DNA of 64,000 bases. Origin: Sphagnum magellanicum (taxonomy: Eukaryota > Streptophyta > Sphagnopsida > Sphagnales > Sphagnaceae). The notes beneath the pieces were generated by a model that was given only the letters and a program-made list of their open reading frames with translations, was not told the DNA's origin and made no database searches. Positions 33,241 through 47,130 of the stretch are shown one piece after another. Numbering within the stretch: the first letter of the stretch is position 1; each line of letters starts with the position of its first letter. The translations under genes were made by a program, and so were the position numbers. The stretch spans positions 16,299,666 to 16,363,665 of the forward strand of contig CM038919.1 of assembly GCA_021904315.1 (NCBI GenBank), given 5' to 3'.

Positions 33241-36200
33241 TTTCCAAAATTCAGCAAAATTAAAAAGTAATTTAACTAATCAAGGAATTGTTAAAATGGG
33301 ACTCAGAGACCCTAATGTTATTCTCTTCTAAGTATGGTATAATCATAAATAATGTTCAGACATAATTTGGCGTTTTTTTTTATACCAATGTAGCCCCATT
33401 CTTGGTTTTAAGAGGAACTGTGTTAGGTCCAGGTTTGGTGCTTTTCATAAAATGGATGACCGACTAATTTAGAGGCTTATTTCATATGTGTAGAATAATA
33501 TAAAGCATCTTGGTTTTGAGGTTGGGTCAAATTTTCTAGACTGGGTGATTCCCTGGGTCAATGGTTCTAAGCTTTATAAAATTCATCAATTCCACGTGCA
33601 AGGGAAAGCCGTTTCAATATTTTAATCCTTTGACATCTTGGGCTATTACAAAATCCAAGAAATTGTCTTTGAAATGGAAAGGAAAAGGAGTAATGAAAAA
33701 ATAGCAAGAAGAAAGAAAAAAAAGCTTTCCAACTCGCGAAACACGTTTCTTTTTGTTCTTCTTCTCTTTGGACCACTCTTACTTTCAAAACTTTTAACTT
33801 TCTCATTTCTTGTTCATTTTAAACAATTTAAAGTGCTATTGGAGTGCCACCTTCAATTCTACAAATCATCTTTGAACTCTAATAACAACAAAGCAACATA
33901 CAAAGAGTTTTTTCGGTGTTTAGGAATCGGCTTTGTAACGGTCAGTGGTTTGTTTTTTTTGAGGTCTTGACCCCTCTAATTTGGGGGGCCATAAATTTCT
34001 CAATTCTAATCCGTTTTTGATGGTTTTTAGTGTGCCAGATACACCAGTAGGAGAGGTTCAAGTTTTGTTTGAACACCAGAAACAATGAAACCCTCCCCTT
34101 GGATATGGTCTGCCCTGAGCACTTCAGGCCACTTAAGTGCTCAGTCATGGCCGTCCTACCCTATGTCCTTTTTGTAGGTGTGATTGAAGTTTCTGGCCCT
34201 ATGATGCTACCTACTTCAAGTATTGAAGTGTTGTAGACCCAAGTGAATGGAGAGTCATTAGAAAAATATTAAACAGCTTAATATTTTTTGAATCCTTGCC
34301 TTCAACCTTTAGGCACGGGTGAATGAGTGATTTTAAAAAGAATTGATTCTGCAAAAGTGATGAGGTTTTGCTGAAAAAGCACATTTGACACTAAAAAAAC
34401 AGGTTGGGCAAAGTTTTCCTCAGTTTTTTTTCACAAAATCTCAAAGAAATTGCCACAAAAAAGAATCACACAGCCATCACCCAATAGCCGACAAACAAAA
34501 ATCTTACCGAATAACAACGAATAGGTTAAGCCAGCCAAATTCAATTCAATAGGAGTTGTAATCATAACCTTGTGAGTGTGGCTAGGAAATGGTAGACCAA
34601 AAGCTGCAAAGAGCTAGACCATGACTTTCATGATGTATGAATGCCAGTGATCACAAGCCAATTGTACCTATATGGATGGGATAAAAGTTTTTTGAAATTG
34701 AAATTGGTGGTCGATTTTGGGCCTATTTTTTAAAGTATTACATGGTTTTGCATTGTTGTTATTCTATGGAATTTGTTTTCCCCATCCTCAAGACTTGTAT
34801 GCTAAATTATTATTTTAAATTATTAACATTCTACTATCACCCATAAGGATTTAAATCCAATATTTCAGGCAGACCCACTGACAATACCCACCATTAGTTT
34901 ATTTTCTAGCATTTATTACAACAATGTTCTTTTCTCTTTTTTTGGGTAGAATATCAATCAAAGCTTACAAAGAACCATGCAAGCAATGAATTGTCACTTG
35001 AAGAGTGTCTTGGACAAAACTCATTTTGGGAGGGGGGGAGTGTTTAGCATCTTGACCATCAAACTGGGTATATTGCAAAAATGCTATTGTTCCAAATTTG
35101 CACGATGTTGAAAAGAATAGAAACCGTCTAAAAACTCATATCATGTGATAACAAGCAACTCATCACACAATGACTCTAACCTTTACATCCAATTCAAACT
35201 TCAAACATAAAGACTTGCTCATTTGTTTGAAATGTATTTGCAATTACTCTTATACAGTGTGAAAAAACATGTTGTTTGGAAAAACGAAATGCCCACCTCT
35301 ACATGCATTTCATTTTTACGAACACCCATGTTTTTTTCGAGGGAAAAAAATAAAAAAGATGTCATGTAAAGCCCTTAGGATGAGTTTATCAGATCTTCGC
35401 CTATGCTTGACTCCACCATGTAGGCCCTTTATTCCAGTAGAGCTCACCCCCCATGCTTTACGTTACATCAAAAACTTCCACTAATGGGTCTAGATATTCC
35501 ATTCTTAGAACTTCTCATCTTGATACATGCACTTCTATGGAACATGCCCATCCATCATATACACATATAGTACCCCAAATATCACCCACACATTGGGTCG
35601 AGTTCGAGCTAAAATTTTATGCCCAAGTTCTTACACCAATGCAGAGTCTGGTTCTGATTCTAATATATAAATTAGAGCAGTTCCAGGTCCAGTTCTTAAA
35701 GTAGAAGGTTTTGGTCTTGGGTTCATTTCTTCAAAAAATAAACATAAATCTTGATTCCAGTTTTGCTTTTGGTTGTAAAACTCAAACCCAGTTTTGGTCC
35801 TGTTTTTTTATTACATGGACCAAAACCAACAATTATCTGCAGGTTAACCTCTGGATATCCCCAGTTCCTAAAAACTCACAATCCCGGTTCCAAATTGTTT
35901 CGGTGGGAAATTTGAGAACCAATATCCAGTTTCAAACTCCATTCCAAAAGTCAGACCCAGTTCTGAATTTGAGTTTTACAAAACAGAACCAGAACTGATG
36001 GTTCTACCTGCCGAACCAGGTACTCACCTGACACTGGTTAAAACCCCAGGGAATGCATATTTTCTGACCCTAGAAGCCAAGGGAAGGGAATAGCACTCTA
36101 GATGAATGCCTAGGGCCTTACTTCAGAGTGCTGAATTGGGCCTCCCAATTCAACCAGAGTGGAACTTGAATAGGCCTCTCTTGCTTTTAACCCAAGCCTG

Positions 36201-39200
36201 CAAAATAGAGTTATCTATAAAGTCACCCTACCCTGTCTTTGAGCCTCCTTTCACCCCCAAAAGTAGTGGTTTCCACAAAGCAAGGAAATTTTCTTAAATC
36301 TCAGTATGAAATGCTGAAACTCAGCATTTAATGCACAAGGTCCGAGAGTAATCATAGTAGTTGTACAGGTAGGAGCAGTGAAAATATATGTAGCACTGCA
36401 GGATTTCTTTTATTGGCGACTTTTCGCCAAATCCCTACCTGAAAAATATGATTTCGACCTATAGAAAGGATTTTTCATGAAAAAAATGGCCCAAATTCAC
36501 AAGACTTCGAAAAAAAATTCTACCAATCGCCAGATTTTTATTATTAATTCTAGTAGGTAGTCAATGATTTTTATTTTTTCGTACATCCATATTAGAACAG
36601 GTGGCCAAATTTGGCTAAATCACATTCGAGACGATAGCCACCTCGGCTACATCACAAAATCAGAAAAAGAAACCCTATGTAGGAGAGGCGCTCAGGGAAA
36701 AGGAAAGACAGGATGAAACTCACTTTCCCACCAAAACTGAGGGTTTTCAGACTTTCATCACCCCCGCTCCCCCCCCCGCCCCCCCCACTGTGAATGCTAG
36801 TGTACTTTTCTGCTTGTTGTCTTTGAATCTCACCCAGTGTATGACCAAACTCATGGTTCCTCATGCTGTGTTTTCCTTTCTTTACAGATAACTCTAATGT
36901 ATCAAAAAAAAGATTTGCCTTTATGGATAACTCTAATTTATCAAAAAGATTTGCCAAATGGGGGATGGATGGTAGTTGGCAAAGGTAGAGTAAAGTTCCA
37001 ATTTCTACTTTTTAGCTGCAAGCAGACTCAACCAACCTCTAGATTCACAAACAACCATTTCAAAGAGACAAAAGGGGGCCCTCATGGGCAACCTGTTGAA
37101 GCATATTTTGGTTCATGATCCTGGCTCGTCACTCTTCTTCATCTTGTCAAATATGCTGATTGCATGAACCTTGGCCAGTTTTGTGTTTTGGTGTGTTTGT
37201 TTTGCAGCTTGAAGAAAGGGTGAGTTGGAATCTAATGGCCTTGGAAGAACTTGTTAAGCAATTAGGGGTGAGGACAAGCTGCAGATTGTAGTCAGCAAGT
37301 AAACTCAAGTACAAGAAGCCATGAGACTTGAAAAGGGGTTGTTCACACCCCTAATCCAACACAAGTTGCAAACTACCCACATCAAGCAATCCAAAGACAT
37401 AGGACTCTGAAAGTCCAGCTGCAAACCAAGATGGGAGAGGGTTTCCAAATTCCAACCTAAAGACCAAGCCTTCTTTTTTATAAAAACTGCAAAAATACAT
37501 GTCTAAAAGCCACCCCAAAACATGCATATGTGTGAAGCAACTCCAAAAACCTCTCTTGTCCATGAAGCAAATCACACAAGAAATGTTTCTTCTCTTCCAT
37601 TGTTCCTTGGTGTTATTCTATTTCAACAAAGTTGCGCAACTTTGGTTTAACTTACATCAATAGAGTAAGGCTTCATTTTTCTCATTCTTTTACTTTCCTT
37701 GTCAAAGATGATTGAGTGAATGAACAACATCCACCCAAAACTGAAAGAAAGGTTTATGAACCTAAGCTTATGGAATAAAGGGAACTAAAAACATACCCAT
37801 AATAAGCTCATTGGCAGGCATTCCATTTTGTGAAACATCCCCCACATACGACAATTCCATCTAATTTCTTGTCTTACCAGCAAGAGGCCTTGCTAGGCTG
37901 GCTTGCCTCGGTTTTTTACTCTAAGTAATGCTTTATTGCTAGGGCAATTACTACACACTTTATATAATGGGGCGGACTATTATACTAGAATTGACAAGCC
38001 TTATGGACATAGACTCTATCTATAGTTGCAAGCACTATAGGTAATACAAAGAGGTCATCCATACCTAAACCACTTTAACATGGCTTGTTGGACATTTTGA
38101 ATTTGATATAGGGTTTGATTTGCTCACCCAAATTACATTACACCACATAGAATAAGCAAACACTACATAATAGTAGCAACCAATTAAATGTAGCTTAGTT
38201 TGTGACACAAAAGTACACATGCCCATCAACAATGCCCCCATACAAAACTAATTTTCAAAAAAAATTCTCTTGTTCCCTAGTATTGATGACCATGTCAATT
38301 ATAGTTGTGATACTAAGTTTTATTAATGTTTAAATGTTTTTATCATCTTCATCTTTGTTTTGGATGGGTTTCACTCAGAAAAAAGACAATCATTCTTAAG
38401 AAATGGTTGTGTTTTTTTAAAAATGGTTTGTCTTTGAGGAAATGTTTTCTTAATGAACAAATGTGTTCCTTGGGGAATGGTTGTGTTCTTCAAGGAATAT
38501 GGTCATGTTTTGGAAGGTAATGTTTTTTTTTAAGGACAAATGTGTTGAACTATCCTTCGAGAGTCTGTTCCCTTGCAAAAAAAGAAAGACTGGCAATGTC
38601 CATGGCCAATTCTTTGCTGGCCCAAGTTCTTTCAACATTTCACCTTCCATGGTTTGAAAAAAAAATTACATCTAGTTCTTTCACACTTTGTGCAAAGGGC
38701 TAGGGGTTACATTTATGAACATTTGTCAACCACCATTACAACATTTATTAGATAAAGCTTTGAAATAGATTTTTTTATAAGCCAATGAATGAGGCTAATT
38801 AGCACCATAAAACATGAGGTCAACATTAACATACTACCTTACCCTAAGGTCAGTTCTGTCATTAAATAATCCTCAAAATAGTGAAATGAAATTTTGTGAA
38901 AATATGAAGTCAACATGTTGAAAATCATTATATAATTATCATAGGCTACATCTGAATAATTTCACTACTCTTTTTTTCACAATATTATAGTAGATTATTG
39001 AATATATATATAATTTTAAATTTTGAAAACGAATTCATTTTTTGAAAAATAAAAATTATTCGTTTTGTCAATGTGGAAACTGACCCTAGTCTACAATAAC
39101 TCTGAAATCATGCATAGAAACAAATTTTCTTTTACTTATTCCTAAGCCTTTTAAATGGAAAGGATGTTCTGCATTTAAATAGGTGTAAAATTCATGGTCT

Positions 39201-42200
39201 TTTCAAAAAATCTCACCTTCAAAAATTCAAAGCTACAATTCATAAATGTTGAATTCAAAGCTTTTACACCCCAACAACTATATTTAATTTTGTCATTTAT
39301 GAAAACATACATAGTTTTGTCAACCCATGATGGATTACCAATGGGTTGTACCCTATACTCCTCTCCCCAAACCTAAACTATTTAGTTAGATTTCAACATA
39401 TAACAACTAAAGATTGTCACATATAACCTTTTTTATGTCAAGAAATGACTGACACTATTAGAAACTGAAAGGTCTTAAAACTTCTTTTTTTAATCAAACA
39501 AGTTTTTTTTTCCAAAACATTTCAAAAAATGGTTTCAAATTTTTTAAAAACCAAAATTGAAGGTTATTAAAAAATCAAAAACATGTCCAACATTGGTGTA
39601 AACATCAAGTTTCAATGGAGTCATTGCCATCATATTCAACTTCGCCAATTGTTACAAATTGAGTGTTTGGTTCTACATTTTGGACTGAAACACCCAATTG
39701 ACCTTGCAAAAAGAGTGAGCATATAACAAAAGTTTGAAGCCTATGGTCCCCAAGCTTTTCTTCATTGTCCACCTTTCCTATAAGTCAATGTTAAACCAAA
39801 GATACCTATTTAAGCTGTTCACATTTCAATGGGACTAAAAGTTTTCTTTTTTTGGCAGATTATTGCCAAAATTTGGCATTGGTCGAGGATTGGTCACCTC
39901 AATAAAGGAGTTTTTTTTTTGGAAAGAATTGGTTATTTTGCCAAAAATCATATCTCCCATCATGAACAGCATTAAATAGCCATCTATCAATGTTTCCCTT
40001 TTGTTAAAACCTTCAATTTGATGATATTAGGAGGTGCCAAAAAAAGCCATCCATCAAATCACCTATCTGACAAATTTCATTATCCAAATCACCAACCTTG
40101 AACCCTTCATGCACTTGTGACTCACTATCTCCTCTTCTTTGTTCATTTGTTTGACCGCTTGCAATTCACCAATGGTCACCTTCAGCAATGTTTTTATGGG
40201 TGAAAACACTACCCCACCCCCTCCTCCCTTCAAAATTGTAATCACCCATATAGCCTTTTTGCAATTAATTTTTTTTCAATGTATCAACTTCACATCTTGG
40301 ATTAAGTTTGCTTGGTTTGAATATATTTGATTAACCTTAGACTTAAACTAATCCAAGGCTAATTCCTTAAAAAACTCCAACAAACATTGAAAAACTTGAA
40401 CCTAATTAGGACCCACTATTATCAAGGTTTTTTTCTTTTCTGCATCTACCTTTTATTACTTTGTGAACTTCAACCCTATGCTCATAAGTAGCTTTCTAAA
40501 AGATTATATGGATAAAGATTTGAAATTATGCATTTTTTTTGTATGTGATGTAATTTTAACATTGATTAGGTTTTTTCAAAATAGGTCAGTGATGCACACA
40601 ATTGTTTATGTGACTAGCAAGTAAAGATTATATTTGTGACAAAATATTATATGTCACAAAGTTTGAAATTTTGCATATATATTTCAGAACTAAAGTTGTT
40701 GGTGAATTTTTGGCTAATGTTTTTTTAGATGAATGATATTGATATGTATAAATGAAATCTAGGACCATTTTGAAGTTTAAATATATTTTTGTTGAAAATT
40801 CATTTTTTTTTAAAAATCATTTTTTGAGCAATAAATGCATAATAATCTTTTCATTTTGTAGTTGAAAATTACATTATTTTTCAAATTTTCTTTTGCTTGG
40901 TAACATGTCATGAACCAATAACATGTAATCTTGTGATTGTGAAAAGACTATGAGTTATATATTTTATGTACATTGATTTTATTCAATGCTCTTCATCTAA
41001 CACTTAAATCAAAGTTAAATTTGACTCATAATGAACTTTGTGTTCCATAATGTTGTCATGCACATTTTAAAGTTTGTTATTTATGAAAGATGTTTCAACA
41101 ATTTTAATTTCATCAAATCTAAGTTCTTGGATTAACTAACAACGCATCCGGACCTTGTGGTTAGGATGTTTGTTCAACAATCTTATACACTATATAAAAT
41201 TTTCCATACCCAAAGCAATTGCAACTTGGAAGGATATGCAAACTCAATATGCCTTAGACACATAATTTTGGTTTAAGTAAGTTGAAGTCTAAATTTTTTC
41301 CCTTTGGCCTGTAACTTCCATGAACTTAATAAGATTAATGTATCCTTAGAATTTTGTTTATTTGTTAAGGATAATAAGTAAGTATTAAGGTTCTAACAAG
41401 TTTTGTTATTGTGTACAATGTGTATGTTTGTATATTTTTTGCAAACAACTTGTGCGACAATGGGTAGTTTAAAGGTTCAATTCCCTTCATTACACCAATA
41501 TGTGTATTAGTTTGCTACGTATTTCATTAGATTTTGATTGAACTTGAACAAATTTACCATGGTAAAAGTGATTTTTAAACGTATAAAATATGCTTAGACT
41601 AACTAGTCATGCGGGTTTAACTAGTGATAGATTTTTCTGGTTTATCTTGAAGATGAAGGCATTAGGTTAGCCCATGGTGATTGGTATTTGTTTATCGATC
41701 AACTAAGAAGGGTTTGTGTAAAGATTAGAATAAGGGGCTTACTTTTTGGGTGAACTCTAGACCTTATGTGGTTTGTGGAAAAAGTTTATCAAAAAATGGA
41801 CTCCTACATTCTTGTAAGGAGAGTTCTTAAAAAGAAGAACGAAAAAAATCTTATATGAAAAAGAAAAAGCAATGCAAGAAAATTTGTGAAGGTTGTGGGA
41901 CCTCTTATGTTTTAATTTTAATTTTTCTTTTCTTTCTTTTTAGCCTTATTTCCCCTCTAAAATGATAATAATTTATCATCATTTTCTATAAAATATCATA
42001 GTTTTCATCTATTTGTTTATGTTATTTGGTGTTACAATTAGAATTTGCTTTCTTGAATGTTATAGCTTGTTGGAAGGTAGTTGTTGTAAGATGGTAAGAG
42101 CATTACAAGTTCAAAGCATGGTTTGGGTACCAAAAAAGACCATTTCCTTTTATATCCAATGGACCCCCTCACTTAAAACATGTTGTTTTAATTTAATAGC

Positions 42201-43199
42201 ACATTCATATTGAAAGTTTGAGTTTTTTAATGGATAGATACATTATTAAAGTATTGTTTTATGCATAGCATGTCAAATTTGAACAAGTTTCAGGATTCCT
42301 ACCAAGTCCAAAAACAAAATCCAAGATTTTGCCTCTTGAAAAAAAAACATTTAAGGATTCATAAGGAATGTTTAAACAAATTTTTTTGGCCCAAGATTCT
42401 TATCACAAACACCTTAGGTACTAATGTACATAAAATGTATGAATGTGACAAAAACCAAGTGCCCTATTGTAATGTACAAGTTTCAAAAAATGAAATTATG
42501 GGAATTTTGGTCCATTGATAAAACATGGCCCAAATTGGATAAATTTTACTATTCTTACTTTCATAAGTTAAAAAAATAGATGTTTTAAAGAAAATTTGGA
42601 ACAAAATTATTTCATTTGACATAAGAAAAAAAAGGAAATTTAAGACAGGTCATAGGAAAAATGAAAAAAAGGTGAATTTGAATGTCCTAAGAGTGAGTTC
42701 TTAGAGTTCCAAAAGGAGTATACCAATAGTGTTTTGACCTTATAAGGGTAGTTTAGTGGGAAATAACAATTCAATAAAAGTAGTGCAAACAAGGTTTAAA
42801 AAAATTGGTATGTTGGACCAATAACTTTCAAAAGTACAAAAATTTGGGCTACAAAGTAGTTACCTTCATGGGCCCTCTCCATGGACAGTTAGAAATTTTA
42901 GTTTGCTTTCATTTCCATTTTTACTAGTAGGTCTTGAATATTGCCCTCTCATTTGTGATTTTTGAAGATTTTACCCAATAGCTTTTATCAAAGTCTTATT
43001 TATATTGGGTCCACAATTTTACAATTGCCAACCCCTTAGTGAATGAAAACTAATTGTTATAAACAAGGGAATTTAATAATAGCTAATCAAATTTGTTAAC
43101 AATTGATTAAATTGATTAATGGTTAATTCATTGATCTAAGCACTTAGTTCATAACTAAGCTAAACAAATTGCTAGGAACCTAGGCTAGAATAGGCACCT
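33241..43199. other. Long repeat-derived AT-rich intergenic stretch
   Basis: Ten kilobases without a recognisable gene. Minor features: a C-rich tract at 36764-36787; a two-copy tandem of about 40 bp at 36885-36957 (GATAACTCTAATKTATCAAA then GATTTGCC); degenerate AAATGGTTGTGTTCTT-type repeats at 38390-38530; a GGCGACTTTTCGCC hairpin near 36415; and a region of GGTTCTGGTTC/CAGAACCAGAAC-type sequence at 35580-36010 that recurs in flavour at 60640-60980. No RNA gene or intact element was found. Confidence 0.4.
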
Positions 43200-43320
43200 A
43201 AGAACTTAGTTCAACCTAACCCACCAATTTGTGCAAGTGTGAAGGTTTGATCTCCTCACTTCCTCTCACCTTTGTGCTTAAAGAACAAGTCTTTAACCAT
43301 TAGATCACTATTTAAATTAA
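43200..43320 (-). mobile_element. SINE-like tRNA-related fragment
   Basis: The minus strand reads TGATCTAATGGTTAAAGACT followed about 30 bp later by GAGATCAAACCTTC. These resemble A and B boxes of the tRNA-headed SINEs seen at 57090 and 57355. No poly(A) tail or target duplication was confirmed. Confidence 0.35.
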
Positions 43321-43379
43321 TGAAATGATTTGTCACCACATATTATTTTTCACATTATTTTCTTAACCTATGTGTAGGT

Positions 43380-44400
43380 TACCATAAGTAAAGTTTTTAT
43401 GTTAACCCATCACTATTACTAAGTTAATGTAGGTTCTTTTAAACTATTATAAATTATTTCATTTAAAGATATTCTCAATGGATACCCTTAATTATTTTAA
43501 ACAATTGTATTTTAAGCTATTATAAGTTATTCTACCCTAGATTATTTTCAACTATTCTAAGCTATCGTACTCTAGGCTATTATAGGTTGTTTTAATTTAT
43601 TCCATCCTAAGTTTTATTTATTTATTCAAGGCTATTCCACCTTAAGTTAATTTTGGGCATTTTATTTCATCTTATGGCCGATATTAAAAGTTATTATAAA
43701 CTATTATAAATTAATCCACTATTGGTTATTCTAGGTCATAGTTATGACATTCTTGGTGCAAGAATGTTATGGAAGCCCAAAGAAGCAAGAATTTTAAAGA
43801 ATTTTTAAAAAATTTATAGATCAACCAGTGTAATTTGGTAAACATTCGCGGGTAAAGAATGTTATGACAAGGTGCTAAATGAAGAATTTTAAAGAATTTT
43901 AATGTGCAAAATGAAGAATGTCATAACTATGTTCTAGGTTATTTCACCTTAAATTATTTTAAATTATTTTACCTTAAATTCTTCCTAGTTATTCCACCTT
44001 AGGTTATTTTTAATTATTTTAAGTTATTCCACCATAAGCTATTTTAGGTTATTATAACCTAAGTTTTATTTTACTGTTTTAAGTTATTAGAACGTAGCTT
44101 ATTTTTGTTAATTTGAAGTTATTTAACCTTAGGTTATTCAAGTTATTCTACCATAGGATATTCGTGGCTATTTGTGGTTATTCTACTTTAAATTATTATT
44201 ATTTATTCTAGTTATTCCATTAAATTATTCTAAATTATTCTAAATTATTCTTGACTATTATAGGTTATTCTAGTCTAAATTATTTAAAATTATTATACCC
44301 AAAGTTATTTTTTATTATTATAGGATATTCCACCCTAGGTTATGTTGGTTATTCTACCTTATGTTATTTTATACTATTATAAAATTTCCACCCTAAGATA
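43380..44400. repeat. Degenerate tandem array of TTATTCYACCYTAGG type
   Basis: About 1 kb built from short related units: GGTTATTCTA, CCACCTTAGGTTATTTT, AAGTTATTCCACC and similar, repeated dozens of times with drift. It is interrupted by the MITE at 43737-43931. No coding potential. It ends abruptly at 44400, where a different array begins. Confidence 0.75.
43737..43931. mobile_element. hAT-like MITE with perfect TIRs and 8-bp TSD
   Basis: A 195-bp element with perfect 18-bp terminal inverted repeats: CATAGTTATGACATTCTT at 43737-43754 and its complement at 43914-43931. It is flanked by the exact 8-bp duplication TTCTAGGT at 43729-43736 and 43932-43939. An 8-bp target duplication is the hAT superfamily signature. 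The element has an internal direct repeat (AAGAATTTTAAAGAATTTT twice) and no ORF. It sits inside the surrounding tandem array, whose motif supplied the target. Confidence 0.9.
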
Positions 44401-44790
44401 TAAACTCAAACCCCTAAAATTAAACCCTAATCCAAACCCCCCCAAAAAAATTAATCCAAAACTTAAACCAAAATCTTTAAAATCAAAACCTTAATCCAAA
44501 CCTTTAAAACTAAAACCTTAATCCAAAACCCCCAAAAAAATTTAATCCAAATTTTGAACCAAAACCCTTAAAATTAAAACTCTAATCCAAACCCTAAACC
44601 CTAAAATTAAAACCTTAATCCAAACCCTAAATTCAAACCTTCAAAACAAAACTTTAATCCTAGCCCCCAAACCCAAACTTTAATCCTAACCCCCAAACCC
44701 AAACTTGTGAACCAAATCTTTAATCTAAACCTGAAGTTCAAATCCAAACTTTAATTTCAAACCATAAAACCAAAACTTTAATATAAAACT
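44401..44790. repeat. Degenerate telomere-like CCCTAAA/CCTTAATCCAAA array
   Basis: Short units of AAACCCTAA, AAAACCTTAATCCAAACC and CAAACCCAAACTTTAATCC fill about 390 bp on the plus strand. The block at about 44590-44605 contains true plant telomere repeats (CCCTAAACCCTAAA). It abuts the previous array directly and is probably interstitial telomere-derived or a simple-repeat expansion. Confidence 0.65.
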
Positions 44791-45339
44791 TGAATGTGGT
44801 GCTCACTGATTGATTGTGCATAATGTGCAATGGTGGTTACCATTAATAATGCCAAGTATCAATTTCAACCAAAGTGAAAGTCGATCAATGTCTTGAACAA
44901 CCATAACGTTGTTTGCATAGTAATGAACGCATCTTGAACTCCCACACTTGAATCCACTTACTAAGTCACACTTCCTCCAACTCATTGATTTTGAATATGT
45001 GAAATGAATTGGCAACTACAACTAGAAAAACATATCGATTTTATCTAGCTAGGTCCACAATCATCTCTTGTATCATCACATCATCACTTGAAGATGAAGA
45101 GCTAAAACTATCTTTCGTAAATCTAAACCCATGGGTTGAATATGAAGCCATGATTTTCAAGTGAAAAAACGTCTTCACAAATGATAAATGAAAAAGAAAA
45201 AGTAAGTGGGAGTTGTTCTTGCTTATATAGGTCCCACCCATAAGACAAAGCTTATGGGTTTAAAGTAAATGCTATGGATTACCCTTCTGCACAAGGTTGA
45301 AGATTAAAGATTTTGGATTGCACTTTTGGTTTTGAGAGC
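44791..45339 (-). other. Spacer with a TATA box and a short serine-rich ORF
   Basis: The minus strand has CCTATATAAGC near 45219-45235 and, about 70 bp downstream, ATG at 45151 opening MASYSTHGFRFTKDSFSSSS and an acidic tail (SDDVMIQEMIVDLAR) ending at 45041. It looks like the truncated N-terminus of a transposon or host protein. No further domain could be followed. Low confidence. Confidence 0.3.
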
Positions 45340-46060
45340 CTTATATACACCTAGGTAGGCCTTATGTAGCCCCTACATAATCTTTAGGAAGTATCCCCCT
45401 ATGTAGGTTTTAAATAGCCCCCTGTGTAGGCCCATAAATAACACCCTAGGTACCCTAGGAAATCCCTCAGTAGTTTGTAAATAACTTTCTAGGTATTGCC
45501 TAAATGGCCCCAAAAATAACACATGAAGCATCCCTTAACTAAGGAAATTTTTTGGTGGTCTCCTAAATAAGCCTTATGTAGCCACTTAAATACTCCTTAA
45601 ATATCCCTTAATCAAAGTAGACCTCTAGGTATCTCCTAATTTAGGAAGGCCCTAAATAGTCTCTTGAAGAGCCCCTGAGGTTACCCTTCAATAGTCCCCT
45701 ATGTAACCCCACAAATATCTTGTAGATATTCCTTAACTAAAAAAGTCCCTAGGTAGTCACCTAAATAGCCTCCTAGGTGGTCTCAAAATATATCCCATAA
45801 TAACCTTAGGTAGCCCCAATATGGCCACCTAAATAGCCCTTAGGTCATCCCTAAATAAGTTCCTAAGTAGTTCCTAAATAGCTGATGGGTAAAGAGTTCT
45901 TGAAAAATTAGGTAGGTGACCCATGAGTAGATAAGTAATCCTTAGGTAAGTAAGTAGATAAGTAGGTAGCTCATGGGTAGATAGATAAGTAGCCCATAAG
46001 TAGGAAGATAGGTAGGCAGGCTTAACCTAGTCAACCCCCTACTAGGTACCCCCTATTAGG
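45340..46060. repeat. Degenerate TAGCCCCTAAATAG-type tandem array
   Basis: About 700 bp of drifting short units such as GTAGCCCCTA, AAATAGCCCCT and CCTTATGTAGCC, passing at about 45900 into GTAGATAAGTAGGTAG-type units. This is the third distinct low-complexity array within 2.7 kb. No gene. Confidence 0.65.
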
Positions 46061-46424
46061 TAACCCCTAGTCTATGACAATGATAGCCAAACTTTGAGGA
46101 CATTTTGTTGTGTTTTGGGGACTGGTCCTGATTTTGCTACACTTTACAAATAGCTTGAACAAAGGGGGAATGGAGTGGGAAAGTCAGGATTAAAGTGAGA
46201 CTCAAACTAAGGATTACTTTATGGATAACTTGACTCTTTTAACACCAATTTGAGACCAAAACAAAAGCCATGGCCATACCATCCTTGGCATGAGTCAGTG
46301 TTTTTCATACAATGAGTAGGTCATTGTTTTGTCATCTTCTACATGAGTCTCCTTCTAGACAATTCTACAAGGTCAATCAAAAGAGTATACATATGGTAAT
46401 CATGGTTTGTTCACCTCTTCTCAA

Positions 46425-47130
46425 GCAAAGCCCTGAAAACATCCCTTTTTCAAAAGCATTTGCAACAAAGTTTGGATGGCCATACTTTTTAAGAAGCCCT
46501 TTACAACTCTGTAGAACAACACCTATTCTCAAAAAAAAATTAAAAAAAATAAAAAAATGCAAAGTTTTGGGGTCCCTTGGAGCTTTGAATCTGGACCTTG
46601 GGTGCACATACTTGCAAAAAGAAAAATGAGAGGCCAAATGACTGAGAGAAGGCGATTGGAGCTATTTGTCAATCTCTAATTATGGCCCAACCTTTAATCT
46701 AAAAATTGCACGTGGCCTCAGTTGACATAGGATGGTAAAAAGTTGGAATGTAACTATGTAAATATTTTTCATTTTTGTCCTCTTTCACATGGTTCTAGTG
46801 TTAGATCCATCATGTTGATCAAGAAATTTCTTTCTTTTTTTCCTCTTTGGCACTCATGGCATTCATCTTTGCGTAAACCGTAGCCCTAGAGCCATCCTCT
46901 TCTTTAGAAAAGCCTTTAGCATTGAGCAACAAAGTTTGTATTGCCATGTTCCTTTACAGCTCGTTTATGACCCCACAAAATAATATGGCCTGAAAAAGAT
47001 TGCAAATTTGTAAGGTCATTTTTGGACCTCCAAATCTAGGAGACCTTGGATGCCCATACTTGCAAAGGCAAAAATGAAGGGCCAAATGCTTGAGACAATG
47101 ACACCTGTTCAAATTTAGGCCAATCTCCAG
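46425..47130. repeat. Local duplication of a non-coding unit
   Basis: Segments at about 46425-46690 and 46870-47130 align in direct orientation. Anchors are GCAACAAAGTTTG, TTTACARCTC, ACCTTGGRTGCMCATACTTG and GCCAAATGMYTGAGA. Identity is moderate with indels and the offset is about 445 bp. The unit has no evident coding function. Confidence 0.6.

Noticed and set aside
41147-41500. Scattered A-box and B-box-like words suggesting another SINE
   Set aside because: The boxes are too far apart or degenerate, with no tail or target duplication.
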